From JAAELZ01 sp965223465 (GTDB taxonomy: Bacteria > Pseudomonadota > Gammaproteobacteria > Arenicellales > Poriferihabitantaceae): a stretch of 64,000 bases of DNA. The DNA lies in the NCBI GenBank assembly GCA_965223465.1, contig OZ245025.1, forward strand, positions 2,294,001 through 2,358,000, read 5' to 3'. Positions 43,504 through 51,966 of the stretch are shown here, piece by piece. How positions within the stretch are numbered: the first letter of the stretch is position 1; each line of letters starts with the position of its first letter. The notes under the pieces were generated by a model. The model saw only the letters and a program-made list of their open reading frames with translations. It was not told where the DNA came from and did no database searches. Position numbers and translations under genes: made by a program.

Positions 43504-44913
43504 ATGACTGAACACCTAGACGTTGCCATCCTCGGCGCCGGTACTGCCGGCCTCAATACGATGGGACAAGTACGCCGCCACACTAAAAACTTTAAACTAA
43601 TCGATGGGCATCCGGAACTCGGTACCACCTGTGCACGCGTTGGTTGTATGCCATCCAAAGCCTTTATTCACATTGCTGAGGAATTTCACGCGCGCAAACA
43701 ATTTGCCAGGTTGGGTATACGGGGTGGGGATCAACTTTCACTCGATAGCGCTGCCGTAATGGAACGCGTACAAGACGTACGCGATATTTTAGTGGATCGT
43801 GTATTGGGTAATTCTATCGATAAGATGGACGATAAATTTATTAATCAATACGCTCGGTTTGTCGATGAGCATACCTTACAAGCAGGCGATCAAAACTTTA
43901 CCGCTGATCGCATTATCATTGCCGTGGGAAGCCGACCCATTGTGCCCAAGGCCTGGCAAGCCATGGGCGATGCGATTCTGACCACTGATACTTTTTTTGA
44001 ACAGGAAGATCTGCCCAAATCAATGGCAGTCATCGGTCTTGGCGTCATCGGTTTGGAACTTGGCCAAGCACTAAGCCAGCTGGGGGTTGATGTTACCGGT
44101 ATTGACGCGCTTAATACCATCGCGGGTATTCAGGATCCAGAAATTAGCAAAATCGCGATTGACTTGATCGGCAAAGAATTCCCGCTCATCCTGGGTGAAC
44201 AAGCCCAGCTGGAGCAAAAGGGTGATCTGATTCGGGTTACCGCGGGCGATACGAAGTTAGAGGTCGAGCGGGTATTGGTCAGTATCGGGCGGCGCTCAAA
44301 TATCGATACCCTGGGGCTGGATCATATCGGTATCGAATTAAACCAGCACGGTATTCCTGCGTATAACCCTAATACCATGGCGCTTAAACAGACCTCGCAT
44401 ATTTTTCTGGCAGGCGATGTCAATGCGGATCTACCCATTTTACACGAAGCGGGTTATGAAGGAAAAATTGCCGGGCATAACGCAGGTAAAGGTACGCTTA
44501 CCCAATTCAAACGTTATGTGCCTTTTCACATTACTTTTAGTGAACCCAATATTTGCCAGGTCGGTCAAGCGCTAGATCAGCTAAACGAGGACCAGATCGT
44601 TATAGGTGACTTCCCCATGGGTCCACACGGCCGTGCTTTGGTAATGGCCAATAACATGGGCCTCGTCCGGCTGTATGCGGATAAAACCAGTGGTAAATTA
44701 TTAGGCGCATGTATGGTTGCACCGCGCGCTGAACATCTGGCGCATCTATTAGCCTGGAGCATTGAACAGGATTTAAGTTTGCAGGATATGTTGCGCCAAC
44801 CTTTTTATCACCCGGTATTCGAAGAAGCATTACAAAGCGCGATACGCAGCGGCCTGGAGAAAATGGATATCGATTCGGATGTGCCGCTGGAGCTGAGTAT
44901 GCTTGACAGCTAA
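43504..44913 (+). CDS. Dihydrolipoamide dehydrogenase-like flavoprotein
   Basis: 469 residues of the pyridine nucleotide-disulfide oxidoreductase class I. GAGTAG (11-16) binds FAD; the redox cysteines are C43 and C48 in TTCARVGCMPSK. A second dinucleotide motif GLGVIGLELGQAL (about 179-191) and IFLAGDVNADLPILHEA (about 298-314) follow. The C-terminal active pair is HPVFEE (about 437) instead of the usual HPTxSE. It is separate from 2-oxoacid dehydrogenase genes and lies right after the fructosamine kinase, so its substrate may not be lipoamide. Confidence 0.88.
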   Translation: MTEHLDVAILGAGTAGLNTMGQVRRHTKNFKLIDGHPELGTTCARVGCMPSKAFIHIAEEFHARKQFARLGIRGGDQLSLDSAAVMERVQDVRDILVDRVLGNSIDKMDDKFINQYARFVDEHTLQAGDQNFTADRIIIAVGSRPIVPKAWQAMGDAILTTDTFFEQEDLPKSMAVIGLGVIGLELGQALSQLGVDVTGIDALNTIAGIQDPEISKIAIDLIGKEFPLILGEQAQLEQKGDLIRVTAGDTKLEVERVLVSIGRRSNIDTLGLDHIGIELNQHGIPAYNPNTMALKQTSHIFLAGDVNADLPILHEAGYEGKIAGHNAGKGTLTQFKRYVPFHITFSEPNICQVGQALDQLNEDQIVIGDFPMGPHGRALVMANNMGLVRLYADKTSGKLLGACMVAPRAEHLAHLLAWSIEQDLSLQDMLRQPFYHPVFEEALQSAIRSGLEKMDIDSDVPLELSMLDS

Positions 44914-45074
44914 GCATGCGCGTTAAATTTCGAGGCTTTGGGTTCGCGTTTCTCGCCCCATAGCACTCTACGTTAAGGCTGGGGCAAAATGCCTCGGCCG
45001 AGAGCAATTATTGGTTGTAGGTATAGCCGGATTAACGCGAGTTTGACGCGGCCTTTGATTTAATATCACTAACC

Positions 45075-45515
45075 CTAAGCGTTATTTAAAATAGCGGGCA
45101 GCATTTCGATGACGTGTTCATAACCATTTACGCCAAGCCCTGCAACCACAGCATCAGCCGCCAGTGAGACATAGGAAACATGACGGAATGTTTCACGAAG
45201 ATGCGGGTTTGAAATATGTAACTCAACCTTATAACCTGGAAAGGCGCGCAATGCATCGTGAATGGCAACCGAGGTGTGGGTGTACGCACCGGCGTTGATA
45301 ATAATGGCATCCTGGGTGTGAATCGCTTCCTGTATCCAATCTACGATGGTGCCCTCGTGATTCGACTGCAGGAATGTTAACGCCAGGCCCAAGTCACTTG
45401 CCCTTGCCTGGCATCGTGCCTCGATATCATCCAGTGTCTCGCTGCCATATATTTCAGGTTCGCGCGTACCCAGTAAGTTCAGGTTTGGGCCATTTATTAC
45501 GTACGCTTTTTTCAT
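45075..45515 (-). CDS. aroQ: 3-dehydroquinate dehydratase, type II
   Basis: 146 residues. AroQ dehydrates 3-dehydroquinate in the shikimate pathway. Catalytic residues are in place: NGPNLNLLGTREPEIYG (Asn, Arg, Tyr), SNHEG, INAGAYTHTSVAI (Asn and His) and EVHISNPHLRETFRHVS (His, Ser, Arg pair). A divergent copy lies upstream at 45555-46022 on the same strand, separated by 39 bp. Confidence 0.97.
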   Translation of the reverse strand: MKKAYVINGPNLNLLGTREPEIYGSETLDDIEARCQARASDLGLALTFLQSNHEGTIVDWIQEAIHTQDAIIINAGAYTHTSVAIHDALRAFPGYKVELHISNPHLRETFRHVSYVSLAADAVVAGLGVNGYEHVIEMLPAILNNA

Positions 45516-45554
45516 TCTGTGTTTGTTTCCAAATTTGTCGATTAATGACCTTAT

Positions 45555-46022
45555 TTATGCGGAGAACCGTTTGTGTACGGCACGAATGGCCAATAAATAG
45601 CTGCTGACACCCAAGCCACAAATAAACCCCATTTCACCTTCAGGTACCTGCAATGGCTTGGTAGTTTCAGCGTTTGGGTTAAAAATATTTTGAATGTGAA
45701 CTTCAATGACCGGCTTATTCAAGGGAGTAATCATTTTTATCGCTGAACGATACATCTCAAAGTCGACCGTGGTTGCATGAGAGTGGTCGACTGGATTGAT
45801 GATTAACGCGTCGAAATCTTCGCTATCCTTAGCGATAAATTTGAACATTTTTTCCTCATCATCCGTTTGCCTGAAATCAAGCTTAATACCCAGTTCATTA
45901 CATAGGTCTGAACAAGCTGTTCTAATTCTATCTAAGCCAAGCTTTCCATAGCTATTACCATCATAATCGCCGAGACCTTCGAGTCCTGGACCATTGAGTA
46001 TTAATACGGTTTTATTTGTCAT
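45555..46022 (-). CDS. Degenerate AroQ-like paralogue, probably not a dehydratase
   Basis: 155 residues. The fold resemblance to AroQ is plain (LILNGPGLEGLGDYDGNSYGKLGLDRIR; DALIINPVDHSHATT; VIEVHIQNIFNPNAETT; GFICGLGVSSYLLAIRAV). However, the key Arg in the flap (GTREP) is gone, the SNHEG loop reads QTDDEEKM, GAYTHTS became PVDHSHATT, and after EVHI the S-N-P...R...R residues are QNIFNPNAETT. The product probably binds a related ligand or has another role. Tandem position with aroQ suggests duplication and divergence. Confidence 0.8.
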   Translation of the reverse strand: MTNKTVLILNGPGLEGLGDYDGNSYGKLGLDRIRTACSDLCNELGIKLDFRQTDDEEKMFKFIAKDSEDFDALIINPVDHSHATTVDFEMYRSAIKMITPLNKPVIEVHIQNIFNPNAETTKPLQVPEGEMGFICGLGVSSYLLAIRAVHKRFSA

Positions 46023-46164
46023 TTATGCGTTTTTATTCCACTTTGAGCTGCATGAGGCATTGCAAATATAACACACCGTTGGAAAATTTCTGAACGGTGA
46101 ACTCGCCATCGTATCAACGAACCAGTCGAGTGCTTTGAATAGACAGTTGGGCTAATTGTCGTGC

Positions 46165-46686
46165 TCAAGACCTGAGCTTGTGGATGAGCTTGACCAGGCC
46201 TCGTGATTCCAAAACTAAAAATAAGCCAATTACGATTTCAATTAAAGATATGAATGTATTTATTTTACTGGTGGTGAGATTCGCCTCGTCATTCGGTCCA
46301 GCCCCAACATATTTATAAAGATATATAATGTTGAGAATAATATCTGGAATAGCCCACGAAAGAATGTACACCCCCAAAAGAACGAATCCAATTCGCTCGA
46401 CTAATTTTTCTTCCCAATCGATTTGGGTATTATCTAAACCTGTTTTTGGGATCAGTTTGGCCGCAAGATAGTAAGGGAACTTGATAAGGAAAAATCCGAT
46501 CGAAGCAATAACCATCGCAAGCAGGAAATAAGGCGTAACAGATAGCATAGTGTTTATAAATGTCTGATCGACCCTATTTTGGGAGATTGCGTAAGAAACC
46601 CCAAAAGCCAGTGACTGCAAAGAATAAACTATAAACCAAATACCGAGTAATCGTATACCTACCCCTAATAATTCCTTTGCGGTCAT
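46165..46686 (-). CDS. Hypothetical membrane protein
   Basis: 173 residues, four membrane segments (about 10-32, 50-70, 95-115, 145-165) and a conserved-looking loop between (FPYYLAAKLIPKTGLDNTQIDWEEKLVERIG). No family recognised. Located between the aroQ pair and the AI-2E gene on the same strand. Confidence 0.7.
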   Translation of the reverse strand: MTAKELLGVGIRLLGIWFIVYSLQSLAFGVSYAISQNRVDQTFINTMLSVTPYFLLAMVIASIGFFLIKFPYYLAAKLIPKTGLDNTQIDWEEKLVERIGFVLLGVYILSWAIPDIILNIIYLYKYVGAGPNDEANLTTSKINTFISLIEIVIGLFLVLESRGLVKLIHKLRS

Positions 46687-46716
46687 TTTGACGCCTTGTT
46701 TTAATGCAAAAACGAT

Positions 46717-47775
46717 TTACCCCGGTTCGCGCTCATGCGAAGGCCAAGCACTGATCACCGCCTGCACCAGCGTCGCCAACGGGATAGCAAAAAATACGCC
46801 CCAAAAACCCCACAGCCCACCAAAAAATAAGATAGCGACAATTATTGCAATGGGATGAATATTCACTACTTCAGAAAACAAAAGCGGTACGAGCAAATTG
46901 CCATCTAGCGCCTGAATAATGAAATAAGCCAGCATCAAATAAAAGAACGGACTGGACCAACCCCATTGAAACCAGGCTACGATCGCAACCGGTATGGTGA
47001 CGACCGCCGCACCAATATAAGGAATGATCACCGAAAGCGCGACCAAGACAGAAAGCAATACCGCCCATTGCAGATTCATGGTGGTAAAGGTGATAAAACA
47101 AACGATCCAGACAATCAGAATTTCCCAGAACTTACCGCGTATGTAATTGCCAATATTGACATCCATTTCACTCCATACCTGATCGGCGAGCTCTCGATCC
47201 TTGGGTAAGAAATTATGGAACCAATTGAGAATTTTGCGCTTGTCTTTAAGAAACAAAAACACCAGCATCGGCACCAATACGGCATAAATCAAAACCGTAA
47301 TTACACTGGTCACCGATGATAAAGAGAGGGTGAGAATACGCTGCCCGTATTCGGTCAGTTCTGTTCGGATTATGCTGATCATGTCGTTTACCTGTTGCTC
47401 GGAAAACAATTCAGGATAACGTTCGGGTAGGGTTAACAAACCTGCCTGTCCCTGGCTCAGCATCGCTGGAATATTTTGTACCAATTCTTTGGTCTGATTA
47501 AACAACAGGGGCATCAAAGCAAATATGATAATCAAAATAAATACCGTAAATGCCAGAAATACAATTAACACGCTGATTATTCGTGGAAACTTTAAGCGTT
47601 GAAAATGCTTGACGATCCCCTCAAGCAAATAGGCAATGACAATACTGGCAAGCACCGGGGCGAACATATTACCGGCGTATACCACAAGTAGTAAGAGACC
47701 AACCAGCGCGATGGTCAAAAAGACGATCTGCGGATTCTCGACCTGCCGTTTAAACCATTTGGTGATATTTTCCAT
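46717..47775 (-). CDS. AI-2E (PerM/YdiK) family transporter
   Basis: 352 residues with about eight membrane segments in the TqsA/PerM pattern. LEGIVKHFQRLKFPRIISVLIVFLAF, FLPKDRELADQVWSEMDVNIGNYIRGKFWEILIVWIVCFI and VALSVIIPYIGAAVVTIPVAIVAW are the hallmark segments. Family members carry out diverse export. It is 13 bp downstream of the OsmC-like gene. Confidence 0.92.
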   Translation of the reverse strand: MENITKWFKRQVENPQIVFLTIALVGLLLLVVYAGNMFAPVLASIVIAYLLEGIVKHFQRLKFPRIISVLIVFLAFTVFILIIIFALMPLLFNQTKELVQNIPAMLSQGQAGLLTLPERYPELFSEQQVNDMISIIRTELTEYGQRILTLSLSSVTSVITVLIYAVLVPMLVFLFLKDKRKILNWFHNFLPKDRELADQVWSEMDVNIGNYIRGKFWEILIVWIVCFITFTTMNLQWAVLLSVLVALSVIIPYIGAAVVTIPVAIVAWFQWGWSSPFFYLMLAYFIIQALDGNLLVPLLFSEVVNIHPIAIIVAILFFGGLWGFWGVFFAIPLATLVQAVISAWPSHEREPG

Positions 47776-47788
47776 CTGGCGGTTTATC

Positions 47789-48205
47789 CTAGGCTTCTAC
47801 AATCTCAAAATCATGGTAAATATTGGCGGCCTTTTCCAGCATGATGGATGCGGAACAATATTTTTTTGCTGAAAGATCAATTGCTTTTTGAACCCGCTTT
47901 GGGTCTAAATTTGTCCCTTCCAGGATAAAATGCACGTGAATATCGGTGAATACTTTTGGCTCCGTCTCAGCGCGTTCCGCGGTCACCCTCACCTTACAAC
48001 TTTTAATGTCTTGCCTGGCTTTTTCCAGAATCATAACAATATCAATAGAAGTGCATCCCCCCAACCCCATTAATAGCATTTCCATTGGTCGTGGGCCTTT
48101 GTTTTCACCCCCTACTTCGGGTGAAGCATCCATAATAACCGTATGACCGCTGCCAGTAGTGGCCGCAAACGCTTTATTCCCAATTCTTTCAATCGTTGTT
48201 TTCAT
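47789..48205 (-). CDS. OsmC family protein
   Basis: 138 residues from the ATG at 48205 (the open frame continues upstream without family likeness). OsmC/Ohr-type proteins are cysteine-based peroxide reductases. MLLMGLGGCTSIDIVMILEKAR (about 44-65) has the first active cysteine, and LSAKKYCSASIMLEK (about 112-126) the second. The GGCTSIDI form belongs to the OsmC/YhfA-like branch. Last gene after trpC. Confidence 0.9.
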   Translation of the reverse strand: MKTTIERIGNKAFAATTGSGHTVIMDASPEVGGENKGPRPMEMLLMGLGGCTSIDIVMILEKARQDIKSCKVRVTAERAETEPKVFTDIHVHFILEGTNLDPKRVQKAIDLSAKKYCSASIMLEKAANIYHDFEIVEA

Positions 48206-48212
48206 GTTCGGA

Positions 48213-49007
48213 TTATAACCTGTAAAAGAGCGTGGACAGGGCGGCGCCTGGATCTGCAGCACGCATGAACGCCTCCCCAATCAAAAAACCGTTTACCTTT
48301 TGCGCTTGTAACAAAGCAACGTCTTCCCGATCATGTATACCACTTTCAGAAATGACCACTTTATCTTCTGGAATCTGCGATAACATTGAAAGCGTGGTTT
48401 GCAAACTGGTTTCAAAGGTTCTCAGGTTGCGATTGTTAATTCCCAGTAAAGGCGTTTGTAGCATCAAGGCACGTTCTAACTCCTGCTCATTGTGCACTTC
48501 CACCAATACATCCAGACCTAAGGCCATGGCTGTTTGCTCTAAATCTTGCATCATCGGATCACCCAATGCTGCGGCGATCAACAATATCGCATCCGCACCC
48601 ATGTCACGCGCTTCATAGATTTGATAGGCATCAACAATAAAATCTTTGCGCAGCACAGGTAGGGAACAAGCTGCCCTCGCCTGCTTTAAATAGTCTGCGT
48701 GTCCGTGAAAATATTTCTCGTCGGTTAACACCGATAAACAGCTTGCCCCATTTTCTGCATAAGACTGGGCGATTTGTGCGGGGTTAAAATCTTCCCGGAT
48801 TACACCTTTACTGGGTGAGGCTTTTTTGATTTCAGCAATGATGCCTGGCTTGCCCGTCTGAATATGCTCGCGCAAAACCGTGGCGAAACCCCGTGTTGCG
48901 GGTAACTGCTCGACCTTCCTGGACAGCTCCGGCAAAGAAACCCGTTCAGCACGTTCTACCACTTCCCGTGCTTTATCCCGCAGGATTTTGTTCAGAATAT
49001 CACTCAT
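48213..49007 (-). CDS. trpC: Indole-3-glycerol phosphate synthase
   Basis: 264 residues from the ATG at 49007 (a GTG four codons upstream is possible). TIM-barrel enzyme of tryptophan synthesis. GIIAEIKKASPSKGVIRED (about 52-70) has the catalytic lysine; LSVLTDEKYFHG, LRKDFIVDAYQIYEARDMGADAILLI and GINNRNLRTFE with VVISESGIHDRED follow. Not fused to TrpF. trpG lies 40-53 bp upstream and trpD is missing between them. Confidence 0.96.
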   Translation of the reverse strand: MSDILNKILRDKAREVVERAERVSLPELSRKVEQLPATRGFATVLREHIQTGKPGIIAEIKKASPSKGVIREDFNPAQIAQSYAENGASCLSVLTDEKYFHGHADYLKQARAACSLPVLRKDFIVDAYQIYEARDMGADAILLIAAALGDPMMQDLEQTAMALGLDVLVEVHNEQELERALMLQTPLLGINNRNLRTFETSLQTTLSMLSQIPEDKVVISESGIHDREDVALLQAQKVNGFLIGEAFMRAADPGAALSTLFYRL

Positions 49008-49059
49008 GCATTGGCTCACTACTTACCGTGTGTATAACTATTTGATTATAATATATATT

Positions 49060-49623
49060 TTATAATGATAGGAAGTTTTTCAGCAGCTGGTGCCCGTTTT
49101 CAGTGCTGATGGATTCGGGGTGAAACTGGACCCCAACGGTTGGGTGTACTACGTGCTGAAGCGCCATTAACTCACCCGCAGCTGTATGGGCGGTGGGTTT
49201 TAAGCATGCTGGCAAGCTGGTTTCTTCCACAATGAGTGAATGATAGCGCGTGGCGGTAAACGGTGCGCGCATGTGTGCGAACAAGCCATCGCCATAATGG
49301 TGGATTTCATCGGTCTTACCATGCATCAGTTTATCCGCGTGCACGGTTTTACCCCCAAAAGCTTCACCAATACTTTGGTGTCCGAGACATACACCGAGTA
49401 CTGGTACTTTACCACTAAACGCCCGCACTGCTTCGATGGATAATCCAGCCGTTTGCGGGGTGCCCGGACCCGGTGAAATCACAACATATTCCGGTTTCTT
49501 CTCGAGCAATGCCTTTAACGTAAATTCATCATTACGGACTACCTCAACCTGCTGATCCAGTTCGCCAAAATACTGAACCAGGTTGTAAGTAAATGAATCG
49601 TAATTATCAATCATCAAAAGCAT
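49060..49623 (-). CDS. trpG: Anthranilate synthase component II (glutamine amidotransferase)
   Basis: 187 residues. It supplies ammonia from glutamine to TrpE. MIDNYDSFTYNLVQYFG (about 4-20), the nucleophile in VLGVCLGHQSIGEAFGG and VQFHPESIST with the His/Glu pair mark class I amidotransferases. PabA is very similar and could share the role. It starts the trpG-trpC pair; trpE is not visible. Confidence 0.94.
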   Translation of the reverse strand: MLLMIDNYDSFTYNLVQYFGELDQQVEVVRNDEFTLKALLEKKPEYVVISPGPGTPQTAGLSIEAVRAFSGKVPVLGVCLGHQSIGEAFGGKTVHADKLMHGKTDEIHHYGDGLFAHMRAPFTATRYHSLIVEETSLPACLKPTAHTAAGELMALQHVVHPTVGVQFHPESISTENGHQLLKNFLSL

Positions 49624-49690
49624 GCTGCGGCCTATCCAGGTGGCTTATAAAACAGCTGACATTCTACTACGCTGCGGTTATTAAAAGTAT

Positions 49691-51823
49691 TTAGGAGCTT
49701 AGTTTTCTGTAGATTTCCGATAGCTTTAATGGCAATAGCGATACATCGTTAAGTATTGTATATTGCCCTGGCCCAAATAACCGTGGTAAGTAGACTTGGG
49801 CATGCTTATCAATGGTAATACTAAATGGGTTAATTGATTGACCCTGCGCTTCCAAAATAGCTTTGCGGGTGTCCTGAATTCCGTACTCTCCCTGATAACC
49901 ATCATAATCATCCGGCTTACCATCTGACAACAATAACAGTATGCGGTGTTTACTTTGAATTTGTAATAAGGTTGCTGCCGCATAGCGAATCGCGAAACCC
50001 ATGCGAGTGTAATCTTTCGCCTGGATATTCGATATGCGATTATTGACCAATTGGGCATTATTTTCTGCAAAGGTTTTTACCGTATAAATTTCACAGCGCT
50101 GACGGGTCAAACCCGAGAATCCATAAATTGCGTATTGGTCTCCCAATGTATTTAAAGCTTCACTAAACAATATCAAACTTTGGCGCATCGCCAGATTAAT
50201 CCACCCTTTGGTCGAACCACTCATATCTACCAACAAACAAACCGCTACATTTCTGTCATTATGCAAACGACGAATATACATTCGTTCCGACATCTCCTCA
50301 CCCGCAATGCGTGCGGTATGCATATCAACCAATGCATCCAAATCGATTTCTTCGCCGTCCGTTTGTTTGTTACTTAGCTTTGGTTGATCACGCATTGCTT
50401 CAAATACCCTACGTATTTGATTCATTAAATACGGATATTTTGCCTGAGTTTGCTGTTTAAAATTATCTTCAACCGGTTCTATGGTTTTAACGCGCAGTCG
50501 ACACCAGGCTTCTCGGTAGGTTTGCCGAAGGTAGTCCCATTCATCCAAATAGGCATCTGCCTGGAAATCTTTAATCAAAGGTTTGGCTGGTTTCTCTGTT
50601 AGTTGTTCAGGTGATGTTGATGCGACCGAAGGCGAAGCATCTGTAATATCCTGCATATCGATTTGATCTATATCCTGCAGCAATGATGCCAATAGTTGGT
50701 TTAACTCTTCATTTTGTAGACTTTCCCCGCTACCACCTTCTTGCTCGCCAAGATCCGTTTGCGCGTTTGTTTGATCTCCATCTCCCGTTGTTTCGTTTAG
50801 GTTAGCCAAAGCTTCAGCTAACAGCTGTTCGTCTATTACATTATTAGTAATTAAATCATTGATTTTACTAACTATTTTATCTTTTCGTTGCGTGCTGACC
50901 AGTTCAACTTCTGTTAGGTTTAAACTGCCTTGATAATCAACCTGAGGTATAGATATATTGAGTTTTAATAACACATCCAAAGCACGAAACGTTTCCTCTA
51001 CCCCAGCTTCCGGTTTTTTTAATTGTTGGGTGATTATCCGCCACGTTTTATCCTTTGGATTGATGAGCGGTGACAATGTGGTCATTTCGCGATAAAGACC
51101 AGGTAATTCTCTTTCAATATTTGCCAGCAGACGGACATTTTCTAAACTTAGAAAATAGTGCTTGGCTAACTCGGGGTTTTTATAGCTATCCAGCTTAGCC
51201 TGTGTACTGAGACTTTCCAATGATTTTTGTTTAAATGTACCGTACCAATTTTGTGCCCACAAAAAACACGCCATCGATTTATATAATGCCTGGTTTTTTC
51301 GTTTATCTCGATATCGTGATACAGATTTGGGTAAATATAAATGTTCGGTATCCGTATATATTTCACTGCTTGGCTTGACGGTTAAATCTCTACCGGCAAG
51401 ACCTCTAATAATCACATCAAGCTTTGGTTTTACCTCTTCCAATTTGCACGTGTGGTGCTGTTGCTGATGGCGCAACGAAAAAGTGCTAACCTCTTGTAAC
51501 GCTTTTATCGCTGGATAAAGCCCTGCTCTATCATATATCGTCAGGCTTTCACTCAACCAAACTTTCACCCCCTTTAAACTGAGTTTTTTCCGGGCTTTGC
51601 CAAAACTGGTCGCAAATACATAGGCCAGTTCTATATTGCTCACCGCGATGACCTTTATCCAATGTAAAGCAAATCGCTGATCTTCTAGCCCAACATTATT
51701 AATAGACGCTTCAATCAGATCAATCGATTGGCGTGGTGATAATATAGGATTAAGAACTTGTTCAATCTCGTTTAGAATCGCATCCTTGCTTTGTGGTTGA
51801 GATTTATCTTCTACATTAACCAC
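49691..51823 (-). CDS. NorD/CbbO-like von Willebrand A domain protein
   Basis: 710 residues, GTG start. The N-terminal part (about 1-330) is helical and unlike known domains to my eye, followed by an acidic low-complexity linker (about 340-400). A VWA domain covers about 515-700 with the MIDAS motif DMSGSTKGW and the later LLSDGKPDDYDGYQGEYGIQDTRKAI. The arrangement is that of NorD/CbbO (COG4548), which pair with MoxR-type AAA ATPases (NorQ/CbbQ) to insert or activate metal enzymes. No such ATPase is beside it here. It lies between trpG and parS-dnaN. Confidence 0.85.
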   Translation of the reverse strand: MVNVEDKSQPQSKDAILNEIEQVLNPILSPRQSIDLIEASINNVGLEDQRFALHWIKVIAVSNIELAYVFATSFGKARKKLSLKGVKVWLSESLTIYDRAGLYPAIKALQEVSTFSLRHQQQHHTCKLEEVKPKLDVIIRGLAGRDLTVKPSSEIYTDTEHLYLPKSVSRYRDKRKNQALYKSMACFLWAQNWYGTFKQKSLESLSTQAKLDSYKNPELAKHYFLSLENVRLLANIERELPGLYREMTTLSPLINPKDKTWRIITQQLKKPEAGVEETFRALDVLLKLNISIPQVDYQGSLNLTEVELVSTQRKDKIVSKINDLITNNVIDEQLLAEALANLNETTGDGDQTNAQTDLGEQEGGSGESLQNEELNQLLASLLQDIDQIDMQDITDASPSVASTSPEQLTEKPAKPLIKDFQADAYLDEWDYLRQTYREAWCRLRVKTIEPVEDNFKQQTQAKYPYLMNQIRRVFEAMRDQPKLSNKQTDGEEIDLDALVDMHTARIAGEEMSERMYIRRLHNDRNVAVCLLVDMSGSTKGWINLAMRQSLILFSEALNTLGDQYAIYGFSGLTRQRCEIYTVKTFAENNAQLVNNRISNIQAKDYTRMGFAIRYAAATLLQIQSKHRILLLLSDGKPDDYDGYQGEYGIQDTRKAILEAQGQSINPFSITIDKHAQVYLPRLFGPGQYTILNDVSLLPLKLSEIYRKLSS

Positions 51824-51943
51824 GATAAGTTGTATTTAGAATAAAAAGCTGCTTTGGGGAGAAAACTGCAACAACGCTAGCTAATAAATGGTAATTTTGA
51901 CCGTACCGTATTTTAGTTAAAATAGCCTTAATGATGAATGGAA

Positions 51944-51959
51944 TGTTTCACGTGAAACA
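51944..51959. promoter_or_regulatory. parS centromere site (perfect 16-bp palindrome)
   Basis: TGTTTCACGTGAAACA is the perfect chromosomal parS sequence bound by ParB. It lies between the VWA gene start and the end of dnaN, just 8 bp past the dnaN stop. Bacterial parS sites cluster close to oriC, which places the origin near this point. ParA and ParB genes are not in the window. Confidence 0.95.
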
Positions 51960-51966
51960 TTATTCC

